From Deltaproteobacteria bacterium (GTDB taxonomy: Bacteria; Desulfobacterota; Binatia; UBA9968), in assembly GCA_005879435.1 (NCBI GenBank), contig VBKX01000195.1:1021-42264 (forward strand): a stretch of DNA of 41,244 bases, given 5' to 3'. Below the pieces are notes generated by a model that was given only the letters and a program-made list of their open reading frames with translations, made no database searches and was not told the origin of the DNA. Made by a program: the position numbers and the translations under genes. Shown here one piece after another: positions 16,786 through 26,294 of the stretch; the first letter of the stretch is position 1, and every line of letters begins with the position of its first letter.

Positions 16786-17847
16786 CTATCGATGGGACCA
16801 CTCAGTCGATTCACTCACGGGAAGCGTTATTTCCACCCGTGTCCCGGAACTCTCATTGCTCGAAATATTCAAGAGTCCCCCGTGCATTTCCAAGATACGA
16901 ATTGCCATGCTAAGTCCCAGTCCGCTCCTTTCCCGCTTGGAGCTGAAAAAAGGCACTGAGGCTTTTGCTAGTATTTCTTTTTCCATCCCGATTCCGCTGT
17001 CCGCAATCCAGACTCGGGCAACCGATCGTGAAGTCAAAGGAAAGGTTTCCTTCCGGGCATCGATGACCACTTGATCGGCGCTTTTTGTCGCTTCGAGGGC
17101 ATTTTGGATGATCGAACTCAATGCAAGTTCGAGGAGAAAAGGATCTCCGCAAATTTGAGATCCCGTTAGCGAATCATCAACGATGGCTTTAAACGAAACT
17201 TTTTTTTCTTCGAATAGAGGGCTCGCGGATTCGATCACTGAACGAAGTATCTCACCTAATTCCACAGCCGATAAGTAAACTGGAGTTTGAGTATAGTGCG
17301 AAAATGAACGCGTGAACTCGACGGCTTGGTCAACCGTGTCTTGCAGCGATTGTATTTCATGGTTCGACGTTCCATTACGTTTCAGGGAGCCAATCAGAAG
17401 GTTAATCAACTGAAAATGATTTCCAATTTTGTGAATGAATTGGGAAATAACCGCGCTATCGAGAGAGCGGGCCCGAACGTCGCGCATAAGCGGGGTGATA
17501 GAACCATGGATGCGAATACTGTCGTCCTTTCCCACCTTTCGAAAACTATGAGATACCCGCACCGGGAGTCCTTGATCGTCAAGCAGTCCGTGATCCTCAC
17601 ATGCTATTTCAGCTTCTTGGAGCTGGTCCAGTCGCGCAAAGAGCCGCTGTCGATCTTCTTGATTCAGCCTGTCCTCCCAAAGCGAGCGATTACCTTGCAA
17701 AGATTCCGCCTGAATACCAATGAGGTCGAAAGCGTTTGGAGAGATGACTCTAATCGTGAAGTCCGAGGTAGTCTCGTAGACAACGCACGGAAGGGAGGCC
17801 AAGAAGTCGCTCATCTTGTAATTAGTGCGACGAAGGGGTGACCGCAT
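16786..17847 (-). CDS. PAS-domain histidine kinase paired with the NtrC-type regulator
   Basis: A soluble kinase of about 353 residues without membrane segments. Residues about 15-125 form a PAS-like domain (LPCVVYETTSDFTIRVISPNA, shown in part by YETTSDF and RVISPNAFDLIG). The phospho-acceptor box is atypical, FIHKIGNHFQLI, where His takes the place of the usual SHELRTP. It is close to the H-x3-N type in some NtrB/PrsK-like kinases. The ATPase has SSIIQNALEAT (N box), IADSGIGM (G1) and SGLGLSMAI (G2). The start at 17847 is chosen because AGGAAG lies six bases upstream. The next ATG upstream (17940) adds only unlikely residues. It is 27 bases upstream of the regulator gene and is probably its partner. 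Confidence 0.87.
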   Translation of the reverse strand: MRSPLRRTNYKMSDFLASLPCVVYETTSDFTIRVISPNAFDLIGIQAESLQGNRSLWEDRLNQEDRQRLFARLDQLQEAEIACEDHGLLDDQGLPVRVSHSFRKVGKDDSIRIHGSITPLMRDVRARSLDSAVISQFIHKIGNHFQLINLLIGSLKRNGTSNHEIQSLQDTVDQAVEFTRSFSHYTQTPVYLSAVELGEILRSVIESASPLFEEKKVSFKAIVDDSLTGSQICGDPFLLELALSSIIQNALEATKSADQVVIDARKETFPLTSRSVARVWIADSGIGMEKEILAKASVPFFSSKRERSGLGLSMAIRILEMHGGLLNISSNESSGTRVEITLPVSESTEWSHR

Positions 17848-18881
17848 TGGTTGCTTCCTTTGGGTCGTCGCACCCCAAGCAATGGCCTCTTCGGCCGGAG
17901 CACTCAAGAGGACTTCGGTCAATCCGATCAACCATTGCAATAAAGCCTACCATTCCATTCGATCCTAAACTACCTGGCATTTTTGCCATATTATGGGGTT
18001 CAATTCAAGAAATTTGTTACCCGCTTTTGCACTTTCAAAGGTCAAGTCGGTACCGATTATTATCGCGATAAGTAGTCAAATTAACTAATTTTTTGTTAAA
18101 TGCTTCCAAGCAACTCTTGGTGCTTAAAGGATTTCCTGTAAACACTTTTGACACCTATTTTTTCGGATTGAGGCTCGCCAAATGTCCCATTCATTGGCCA
18201 GCACACAGTCTCCATCAAATTTTCTATGGGGATCTACGTGCCACCATTCAACGGTGGAGGGGATAAACTAGTCGTTCCATTCCACTATGTTGCCCGTGGC
18301 GTTCAAACTAGTCGGGCGCTAATGTCTTTGAGATCGCAATTTGCGTAATTGCATCCCCTCTCGCTTCGAGACGCGTTGTTATGTGTTCGGCAATTTAGAA
18401 ATCTGTCATTTGTGCCTGACGAAACGTCGTCCAGAGATTTTAGTTTCATGCCAATGATATCTTCACCTATAGAGCTAAGGAGGCAGTTGTTTGGAATATT
18501 GTCAACCAGCTCAACTCCACAATTAATAAAGGCACCAAACGATGAACGATAACAATGGAAGCTAAAGCGCGTTGGCACACGACTTGCTATTTTCCAGTAG
18601 AGATTTCCGTATTTCCACGTATCACCTCATGGCAAAGACTCACGAACCGGGCGCGTTGTCCGCAGTGAACTTAATTCTATTAGGTTCTCTCCTCCTTTAT
18701 TACACTTCCCGGTCACTGAGATCAGCCATTATTCCAGCGTGGGTTGGGTTGCGCAGCGAACCGCTCGATGAGTTGTCCAATGCGACTTGAGAAAGCGGTT
18801 AACGATTCAATTGCGACCACTATGTTTCCAAGAGCGATGACCAGCTGAGTCTAATCGGACAAAAGAAAGGATCGTGAAACC
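17848..18881. other. Large divergent regulatory region
   Basis: About 1 kb between the kinase gene (minus) and the PrsR-like gene (plus). It contains the sigma-54 promoter at 18573-18588, the 10-bp direct repeat AAACTAGTCG at 18265 and 18305 (40 bp apart), TTGACACC at 18148, and AAATCTGTC at 18399 (a 9-mer also in the EAL upstream repeats). Short frames (for example an internal ATG at 18629 with 53 codons) have no ribosome site. I see no supported gene. Confidence 0.5.
18573..18588 (+). promoter_or_regulatory. Sigma-54 (-24/-12) promoter upstream of the PrsR-like gene
   Basis: TGGCAC-ACGAC-TTGCT matches the core consensus at all positions with the right spacing. The predicted start is near 18600, giving an untranslated leader of about 280 bases before the GTG at 18882. 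The long leader could hold RNA regulation or an unnoticed small gene. Confidence 0.75.
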
Positions 18882-20256
18882 GTGAATCCAAAACTTCTTC
18901 TCGTTGATGACGAAGAGAATATTCTCAAGCAAATGCGCTACGCCTTGGAAGCTGATTACCAGGTTTTCACGAGCTCGATTGAAGGCGAAGCCCTAAGCAT
19001 TTTTGAGAAAGAAAAACCCGCTGTCGTCACGTTGGACTTATCGTTGAATCCAAACAATCCGGCGGACCTCGGTGGTATGCGCCTGCTCGAACAATTTCTT
19101 TCCCAAGAACCATCGACGAGAGCCATCGTCGTCACCGGCAATAACGATGATCAAAATGCCTTCCGCGCCGTACGACTGGGCGCGTTCGATTATTATGCCA
19201 AGCCTGTTCGCCTCGAAGAACTTAAAATCATGATTAAACGCGCGTCACACATCCATGAATTGCACCGGCGAGCGCACCAAGACATTCAAGCCTTTGCGGA
19301 TGGATTTCTCGGTATGGTCGGAAAATCAAATAGCATCAAGAACATCTTTCGTTTCATCGAGCGAGTTGCCGTGTCGGACATCTCCGTTTTGATCGGCGGA
19401 GAAAGCGGAACCGGCAAGGAAGTCGTCGCCCGCGCGATTCATCTGCAGAGTGAACGAAAGAACAATCCCTTTGTCGTCGTCAATTGCGGCGCCATTCCCG
19501 AACACCTTCTTGAAAACGAATTGTTCGGTTATGAAAAAGGCGCCTCCGCCGGAGCGCATGCTCAGAAGTTGGGGAAATTTGAGCTTGCGGATACGGGCAC
19601 TTTGTTCCTCGATGAAATCGGAGAACTTGCGCCGCCACTTCAGGTCAAACTCTTGCGTTTCCTGCAAGACCGAAAGATCGAGAGAGTCGGCGGAACGCAG
19701 TTCGTCGATCTCAACGTCCGAATTATTGCAGCAACGAATCGCGATCTGAAAAAAGAAGTGGAAAACCATTTATTCCGTGAGGATCTGTACTATCGATTGA
19801 AGATCGTGCCCCTCGATATGCCACCGCTTCGGGAACGTAAGGAAGATATCATTCCCCTGGCGCAACATTTTCTAAGAAAGTTATGCAAAGACCACCGAAA
19901 GGCTCCGATGATTCTCTCGCCTGAAGCGAAAGACGCGTTGTTGATGCATCCGTGGCCTGGCAACGTTCGCGAGCTCGAAAATTTGATCAGTCGCGCAGTC
20001 GTTCTGAGTCCCCATTCCGTTCTCGAGCCGAGCGACTTGGGGTTTGCATTGGATCACATTCCGATGGACGTTAACCTAAAGCTTGCCAAACGAGCCATCG
20101 AGATGGATTTCGTACATTAGCCGAGCAGCTCGCGAACTTGGAATCAGCCGGGTAAATCTCTATGAACTGATAGAAAAATACAGCATTCGGATTCAGGAGT
20201 TCAAAATGACGCGAAGCGACAGCAAGACACAAATGAATACCCGGGCGGTCTCGTAA
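18882..20256 (+). pseudogene. PrsR-like sigma-54 response regulator, HTH out of frame and GAFTGA altered
   Basis: The open frame 18882-20120 encodes a receiver domain (D52 in TLDLSL, T85, K107 in YAKPV) and an AAA+ domain (Walker A GESGTGKE 173-180, Walker B GTLFLDEIGE, WPGNVRELEN). The sequence is of the type seen in PrsR regulators of PEP-CTERM/exopolysaccharide systems. The sigma-54-contacting loop reads GASAGA (220-225, bases 19539-19556) where GAFTGA is expected. The frame stops after EMDFVH. The Fis-type HTH (ISRAARELGISRVNLYEL) follows in the next frame from 20116 and ends at TAA 20254-20256. By comparison with the family, about 29 bases are missing at 20114-20116. As it stands the product lacks DNA binding and probably cannot activate sigma-54. 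GTG start with AAAGG upstream. Confidence 0.85.
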
Positions 20257-20257
20257 T

Positions 20258-21640
20258 ATGAATGGCTTAAAAAACAAGATCGAGGCGCATAATGCCACCG
20301 CGGCGGTCATCGGACTGGGATATGTTGGCTTGCCCTTGGCCATGGAGATCGTGGCGGCGGGCTTCGATGTCATCGGCATCGATCTCGACACGAACAAAAT
20401 CGCGACACTCAAACAGCGCACGTCGTATATTTTGGACGTTCCCGACAAAAGCATCGCCGCTGCCGTCGGTGCGGGAAAATTTACCCCGACGGCTGATTTC
20501 AGCGCACTCGCAAATGCCGATACCGTGAGCATTTGCGTGCCGACGCCGTTGAGCAAAAGCCGCGACCCCGATATTTCTTTTATTCTTTCAGCGACGGAGG
20601 AAATTCGGAAGTACCTTCATCCTGGCCAGCTGATCGTTTTGGAAAGCACAACCTATCCTGGAACGACCGACGAGCTGATTGTGCCTGAGCTCGAAAGGTC
20701 CGGACTCAAGATTGGCAGTGATTTTTGCGTTGCCTTCTCACCAGAGAGAATTGATCCGGGAAATGCCAAGTTCAATACACGCAACACGCCAAAAATAGTC
20801 GGCGGCATTACTGTCGAATGCACGGAAATTGCCCGTCTGTTCTATTCGCAATTCATTGATAAGGTCATTCCCGTCAGTAGCACCAAGTGCGCCGAGATGG
20901 TAAAACTACTCGAAAACACTTTTCGCAGCGTGAACATCGGAATGGTAAACGAGCTTGCGCTCATGTGAGATCTGTTGGGAGTCGATGTTTACGAAGTGAT
21001 CGACGCGGCAGCGACCAAGCCTTTCGGTTTCTCCCCATTCTACCCTGGCCCAGGACTCGGCGGTCATTGCATTCCGATCGATCCGCATTATTTAGCGTGG
21101 AAGCTGAAGGCGCTTAATTTTCAAGCGCGCTTTATCGGACTGGCGGCGGAGATCAATGGCATGATGCCGTCGGTGGTAACGACTCTGGTGGCCGACGGGC
21201 TCAATCGGGTTTCCAAAAGCATTCGCGGCTCCAAAATTATGATCCTCGGCGTTGCCTATAAAAAGGACGTCAGCGATTGCCGCGAATCGCCCGCGCTCGA
21301 TGTCATGCGGCTACTTAATGACAAGGGAGCGATTCTCTCTTACAACGATCCGCTCGTGCCGACGTTGCGTCTCGGCCAAAGCGTGTTAGAGTCGGTCGAC
21401 ACGACTCCAGCAGAAGTCGCCGAAAACGATTGCGTCATTATTCTTACCGACCATAGCGTTTACGATTTCCGAAAAATCGTGGAGGCCGCAAAGCTAGTCA
21501 TCGACACGCGCAACTCCACCAAAGATTTACACGCGTTCAAAGATCGCATCATCAAATTGGGCGCAGGCAACAGCGTCCCGTCCGACACTCGACACGAAGA
21601 CGGCTATAAAGCGATGCCGGCAAGAGCGACAGCGCACTGA
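20258..21640 (+). pseudogene. UDP-sugar 6-dehydrogenase (WbpA/WbpO/TviB type) with in-frame TGA
   Basis: The frame encodes a 460-residue nucleotide-sugar dehydrogenase that oxidises UDP-HexNAc to the uronic acid with two NAD+. Visible are GLGYVGLPLA, CVPTPL, ESTTYPGTTDE, FSPERIDPGN, the middle helix with KLLENTFR, the catalytic-Cys motif PGLGGHCIPIDP (C271) and DTRNSTKDL. An in-frame TGA (20966-20968) interrupts it after NELALM, where the family nearly always has Cys followed by Asp (NELALMCD...). A single base change TGC/TGT to TGA explains it. The truncated product would lack C271 and be inactive. The ATG lies one base after the remnant HTH frame of the PrsR-like gene. With the epimerase at 7874 it would give UDP-GalNAcA-type precursors (inference). 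Confidence 0.88.
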
Positions 21641-21844
21641 AATCGCGAAGACCACCTGCAAGCAATTGACAAAACTATTTGAAGCCCGAGCAGAATTCAG
21701 TCTACTAGCGCGCTTTAAAAGCTCAGATGTGGAGATTATCCGTGATTTTCGCCGGGGGTGGATTGCTCATTTGCGTGAATAACGTGTGCGCACGGAGCCG
21801 CCCGACGAATGACATCGGAGTGAATCACCGACTTAAAAGCGCCG

Positions 21845-24800
21845 TTACTTGCCGTGGCAGCGCTTGTATTTCTTGCCGCTACCACACGGGCAGGGGTCGT
21901 TGCGCCCGACTTTCTCCCCTTCGCGTTTGACCGCGACGCCGCTCGCACGTGCCGATATTGCGTCTTCGCCACGACTCAATACCATGCGTTGTGGCCGCGG
22001 CTGCTCGATGTCGATTTCGCGCGCGACGCTTTCTCGCGCTAGTTCGACGGTGAACAATTTTTGCACGACGTCTTCTTCTTTCCGACGCACCATCTCTTCG
22101 AACATGTCGAATCCCTCTTTCTGGTACTCCTGGAGCGGATTCTTTTGCCCGTAGCCGCGCAAACCAATGCCCTCTTTGAGATGATCCATGTTTAGAAGAT
22201 GATCCTTCCAGAGGCTGTCGATGGTTTGCAGCATAATGATTTTTTCCAATTGCCGGAGCATCGGCTCGCCAAAACGTTTTTCCTTATCTTCGTAAGTTTG
22301 CAACACCCGCTGGTGTGCCGTTTCCGATAGACCTTCCGCCGACAACGACTCTTCCTCCTCGGCCTTAAACTCCAAGCGAACATTAAACTGATGATAAAAC
22401 GCTTCGCTTAAACCTGCGAGATCCCATTCGGACGGATGAAGCTCTTTGTCTGAGTATCGTCCGACAATGTCTTCAACAAGATCCTCGGCCATTTCGAGCA
22501 CCTGCTCTTTCAAGGCCTCGCCTTTCAACACCTCCCGCCTTTGGTTGTAGACAACCTCACGTTGCTTATTGAGCACGTCATCGTATTCCAAAAGATGTTT
22601 ACGAATATCGAAGTTGTGCCCTTCAACCTTTTTTTGAGCATTTTCGATGGCACGAGTCACCAATCCATGCTCGATCGGCACACCCTCCTCCATGCCGAGC
22701 CGACTCATGATGCCTTGGATTCGGTCCCGCGACGAACCCGGGTCGCCCTGCCGGCCAGCGCGTCCGCGCAATTGGTTATCGATACGCCGACTTTCGTGAC
22801 GTTCCGTGCCTAGAATATGCAATCCCCCGGCGGCGATAACGCGCTCTTTTTCCTCGCTGCACACCTTGTTGTAGTTTTCCAAGATTTCACCAAATCGCTG
22901 CCGATTTTGGTCCGGGGCTTTATCCAGCTCTTCTCGAACCTGTTCGACCATGCGAAGATATTCCTGCCGTGTCGCTTCGTAGTTTTGCTGAGCGACCTGT
23001 ATCGATTCCTCGTACGGCACTCGGATTTCCTCGCAGCGGGCTTCGGCTTCCTCGAAGGCACGATGGGCTTGATCGTATTCCGTAATGACTGCGGCATGTT
23101 CACCGTCGGCAAGGACGGCGCGAGCGTTTTCAAACTCCAGATCGATCAGGCGTTGCTCGTAAATCCGGCGTTTCTCATCGAGCGCTTCGATCAAAGCTTC
23201 GCGCTCTCCGTTGTTTTGTTGCCAGCGTTCCAAAGCCGCAGTAAATCCGTCCCTTGCTTCGGCGAATTCGCTCGCCGTCTCGGGATCGGTATCGCTAGAT
23301 GCGTTCAGAACCGCGGCTTCGAGTGCTTCTTTACTGCGCAGATACCCTTCTGGAATCGGACGCATATTGTGCAATGCTTCAATCAGTTGCGTCGCTGAAA
23401 GATCCTCGTAACGCTCGCGCGCCTCGCGAAAAGGCGAAATCTCCCGGATCTCACGCTGAAGTTCCGTGATTCGCTTTAGAGCTTCGCCGCGTCTTTGATC
23501 GAAAACCTCTCCATCCTTCAGATATTTTTTTTCCGCCCGCTGCACTTCTTCTTCGTATTTTTCTCTGAGCTCGCGCAGGGCGTCTTCGTAGCGCGCCGCG
23601 CCTTGAATCGGCAGTTTTGTCGCGCGGCTGATCCATTCGTTTTCCATATCCGACCGCGCAAGAAATTCCGGATTGCCGCCGAGGAGAATATCTGTGCCAC
23701 GTCCCGCCATGTTGGTCGCGATGGTCACTGCGACAAACCTGCCGGCCTGAGCGATGATGCTCGCCTCGGCTTCATGGTTCACCGCATTCAACACGTTGTG
23801 CTTGATGCCCTTCTTTTTGAGCATGCGCGAGATCCGCTCGGATTTCGCCACGGAGGTCGTACCAACCAATATGGGTTGCCCCTTCTTGCTTCGCTCTTCG
23901 ATCTCCTGAACGACCGCGTCGTATTTTTCATTGTCGGTGCGATAGACCACGTCCGGAAGATCCTGACGCACCATGGCGCGATGGGTTGGGATGACCTCCG
24001 TGTCCGCGGTTCCGGTCATTCCCGCCAACTTTTTGTACATACGGAAATAATTTTGGATTGTGATGGTCGCAAGCGTTTGGTTTTCCTCGCGGATATGCAC
24101 GCGCTCCTTAGCTTCGACCGCCTGGTGCAATCCATCCGACCAGCGCCTGCCCGGCATCAACCGGCCGGTGAATTCATCAACGATAATCACTTCGCCATCC
24201 TTGACGACGTAGTCGACATCGCGTTTAAAAATCGCGTGCGCTTTGAGCGCTTGCTGCACGTGGTGCAACGTATCGATCTGACGCGGATCGTAGAGATTAT
24301 GCACGCCGAGCAAACGCTCGACTTTCGCTACTCCACCCTCCGTCAGCGTCACAGAGCGGCTTTTCTCATCGACCGTGTAATCTCCCTTGGCGTCGATGGC
24401 CGCGCGGTCCTCCTGCGAAGGATCGCCCTGGATCACCGCGCCCCGTTGCAGTTTCGGAATGATGCGGTCGATATTGTAATACTTATCGGTGGACTCCTCC
24501 GCCGGCCCGGAAATGATCAGCGGGGTTCGCGCTTCATCGATGAGGATATTGTCAACTTCGTCCACCACCGCATAGTTGAGCTCCCGTTGGACATATTCCT
24601 CCAACGAGAACTTCATGTTGTCGCGTAAATAGTCGAAGCCAAATTCGTTGTTAGTGCCGTAAGTAATATCGGCGAGATAGGCTTCTTGCCGGCCAATCGG
24701 CCGCAAATTGAGATAACGATAGTCCTGAGTGATAAACGTCGGGTCGAAAAGATAACTCGCTTCGTGCACGATGGACGCCGTTGACAACCCCAACTTGTGG

Positions 24801-25360
24801 AATATCGGCCCCATCCACTGCACGTCGCGCCGCGCTAGATAGTCGTTTACCGTGATCAGATGGACGCCGCGGCCCGTTAAAGCATTTAAGTAAAGCGGCA
24901 GAGTCGCCACGAGAGTTTTGCCTTCACCGGTTTTCATCTCGGCGATTTTGCCCTCGTGAAGCACGACGCCGCCGATCAGCTGCACATCGAAGTGTCGCAA
25001 TCCGATCGTGCGCCGTGAAGCCTCGCGCACAGCCGCGAACGCTTCCGGCAGAAGCTCTTCGAGAACTTCAGCCTCTTTCTCACGCAACTGCTTATCGATC
25101 TCTCCTATTTGAGTTTTGAACTCATCGCGGCGATCCGGTTCCGCGTTCGCGCCTTCGGCGTGCGCTTCTTCGAGCTCCTTTTTCAGCCCCGCGGTAGCGT
25201 CGGAAACGCGCGCTTTAAACTGGTCGGTTCGTGCCTTCAATTCTGCATCAGTGAACCGCTGATAGTCATTTTCCCAGTTGTTGATCTGCTCAACGTAAGG
25301 ACGAATCCGCTTGATTTCTCGGTCGTTCTTGGTGCCGATGATTCTCTTTATCCAATCCAT
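21845..25360 (-). CDS. secA: Preprotein translocase ATPase SecA with large coiled-coil insertion
   Basis: SecA drives Sec export as the motor at SecYEG. From the start MDWIKRIIG at 25360 (preferred to 25414) the protein is 1171 residues, against 830-950 usually. Walker A MKTGEGKT is at 142-149, DEVDN and IDEARTPL are in NBD1, MAGRGTDI in NBD2, and GTERHESRRIDNQLRGRAGRQGDPG follows later. The C-terminus has the zinc motif with C1157, C1159, C1168 and H1169. Two oddities stand out. About 265 residues rich in E, R, Q and A (about 567-835, coiled-coil-like) are inserted in NBD2 after GGNPEF. Conserved stretches are also missing in frame at MTGTADTE/VIPT (near 23995) and at GDPGSSR/DRIQ (near 22726). 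The reading frame is open throughout. Confidence 0.93.
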   Translation of the reverse strand: MDWIKRIIGTKNDREIKRIRPYVEQINNWENDYQRFTDAELKARTDQFKARVSDATAGLKKELEEAHAEGANAEPDRRDEFKTQIGEIDKQLREKEAEVLEELLPEAFAAVREASRRTIGLRHFDVQLIGGVVLHEGKIAEMKTGEGKTLVATLPLYLNALTGRGVHLITVNDYLARRDVQWMGPIFHKLGLSTASIVHEASYLFDPTFITQDYRYLNLRPIGRQEAYLADITYGTNNEFGFDYLRDNMKFSLEEYVQRELNYAVVDEVDNILIDEARTPLIISGPAEESTDKYYNIDRIIPKLQRGAVIQGDPSQEDRAAIDAKGDYTVDEKSRSVTLTEGGVAKVERLLGVHNLYDPRQIDTLHHVQQALKAHAIFKRDVDYVVKDGEVIIVDEFTGRLMPGRRWSDGLHQAVEAKERVHIREENQTLATITIQNYFRMYKKLAGMTGTADTEVIPTHRAMVRQDLPDVVYRTDNEKYDAVVQEIEERSKKGQPILVGTTSVAKSERISRMLKKKGIKHNVLNAVNHEAEASIIAQAGRFVAVTIATNMAGRGTDILLGGNPEFLARSDMENEWISRATKLPIQGAARYEDALRELREKYEEEVQRAEKKYLKDGEVFDQRRGEALKRITELQREIREISPFREARERYEDLSATQLIEALHNMRPIPEGYLRSKEALEAAVLNASSDTDPETASEFAEARDGFTAALERWQQNNGEREALIEALDEKRRIYEQRLIDLEFENARAVLADGEHAAVITEYDQAHRAFEEAEARCEEIRVPYEESIQVAQQNYEATRQEYLRMVEQVREELDKAPDQNRQRFGEILENYNKVCSEEKERVIAAGGLHILGTERHESRRIDNQLRGRAGRQGDPGSSRDRIQGIMSRLGMEEGVPIEHGLVTRAIENAQKKVEGHNFDIRKHLLEYDDVLNKQREVVYNQRREVLKGEALKEQVLEMAEDLVEDIVGRYSDKELHPSEWDLAGLSEAFYHQFNVRLEFKAEEEESLSAEGLSETAHQRVLQTYEDKEKRFGEPMLRQLEKIIMLQTIDSLWKDHLLNMDHLKEGIGLRGYGQKNPLQEYQKEGFDMFEEMVRRKEEDVVQKLFTVELARESVAREIDIEQPRPQRMVLSRGEDAISARASGVAVKREGEKVGRNDPCPCGSGKKYKRCHGK

Positions 25361-25483
25361 AAGACGATGAACTTTCTCTCTACTGGGTCTGCGACGGAAA
25401 AGATGCCGATTCAACTAGAGAATATTAAATTACCTGATTCCGCCGCCAACTTAAAGCCATTCTTGAGGAACGAAGTCAGCGCG

Positions 25484-26284
25484 TCAACGTTCAATACGCA
25501 CCGCCGATTCGACTTTCTCGCCGAGAAACCGCCGGCCGACTTTGATGAAACGGTCCGGCGCGTCGGTGACGAAGAAACTATGCGTGCCTTTGCCGTTTTT
25601 TCTCATGACTGAAATCCGTCTAAGAACTATCGCCACTTCTTTCGCGGTTTCCTCGGCGGAATCAACCAGCCGCACCCCTCCACCGAGAAACCTGCGGATG
25701 GCTTTCTTAAGCAATGGATAATGCGTGCAGCCCAGAATCAGGGTATCGACACCGCTTTGTTTAAAACCCTGCAGGTAAGCCTTGGCAGTCATCTCGACCA
25801 CGTCGTTGTCTATCCAACCTTCCTCGACTAACGGGACGAATAGCGGGCAGGCTCGACTGTAGACTTCGATGGCAGGATTCGCCGCTTTGAGGGCATGGGT
25901 GTACGCCCCGCTTTGAATCGTCGCTTCGGTACCAATGACGCCGACTTTATTGATTCTTGTGCTTCTGATCGCGCGCCGCACCCCCGGCTCGATCACGCCG
26001 ATCACTGGAATGGAGAATCGGTCCCTTAGTTGACTCAAGGCAATGGCCGTCGAAGTATTACATGCCACGACGACGATTTTGACGCCCTTCTCAATGAGAA
26101 ATTCACTATTTTCAAAAGAATAGCGCAGTACCGTCTCCACTGATTTCGTACCATACGGCGCCCGTGCGGTATCTCCCAAATAGACCGTGTTTTCCCGCGG
26201 CAAGGCTTCGATAATCTGGTGTAGCACTGTGAGACCGCCTATTCCCGAGTCAAAGACGCCGATCGCACTGTCTTTGTTCAGCAT
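25484..26284 (-). CDS. murI: Glutamate racemase
   Basis: A 266-residue cofactor-independent racemase that supplies D-glutamate for peptidoglycan. The signature GVFDSGIGGLTV has the first catalytic Asp region. LGDTARAPYGTKS, VVACNTSTAIAL with the first catalytic Cys, and LILGCTHYPLL with the second catalytic Cys are all intact. The start at 26284 (MLNKDSAIG) is chosen because the family begins there. The upstream in-frame residues belong to the overlapping radical SAM gene in another frame. It begins 10 bases after the radical SAM gene stops, so it is probably co-transcribed. It precedes secA by 123 bases. Length and motifs are normal. Confidence 0.95.
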   Translation of the reverse strand: MLNKDSAIGVFDSGIGGLTVLHQIIEALPRENTVYLGDTARAPYGTKSVETVLRYSFENSEFLIEKGVKIVVVACNTSTAIALSQLRDRFSIPVIGVIEPGVRRAIRSTRINKVGVIGTEATIQSGAYTHALKAANPAIEVYSRACPLFVPLVEEGWIDNDVVEMTAKAYLQGFKQSGVDTLILGCTHYPLLKKAIRRFLGGGVRLVDSAEETAKEVAIVLRRISVMRKNGKGTHSFFVTDAPDRFIKVGRRFLGEKVESAVRIER

Positions 26285-26294
26285 TTTTTGATCA

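Noticed and set aside
18572..18790. Small ORF of 72 codons starting with TTG, or 53 codons from the ATG at 18629
   Set aside because: The TTG overlaps the sigma-54 promoter itself, the ATG lacks a ribosome site, and no recognisable domain is present.
23495..24628. Long plus-strand open frame of 377 codons inside secA
   Set aside because: It is the antisense shadow of a strongly conserved SecA coding region, with no recognisable domain of its own.
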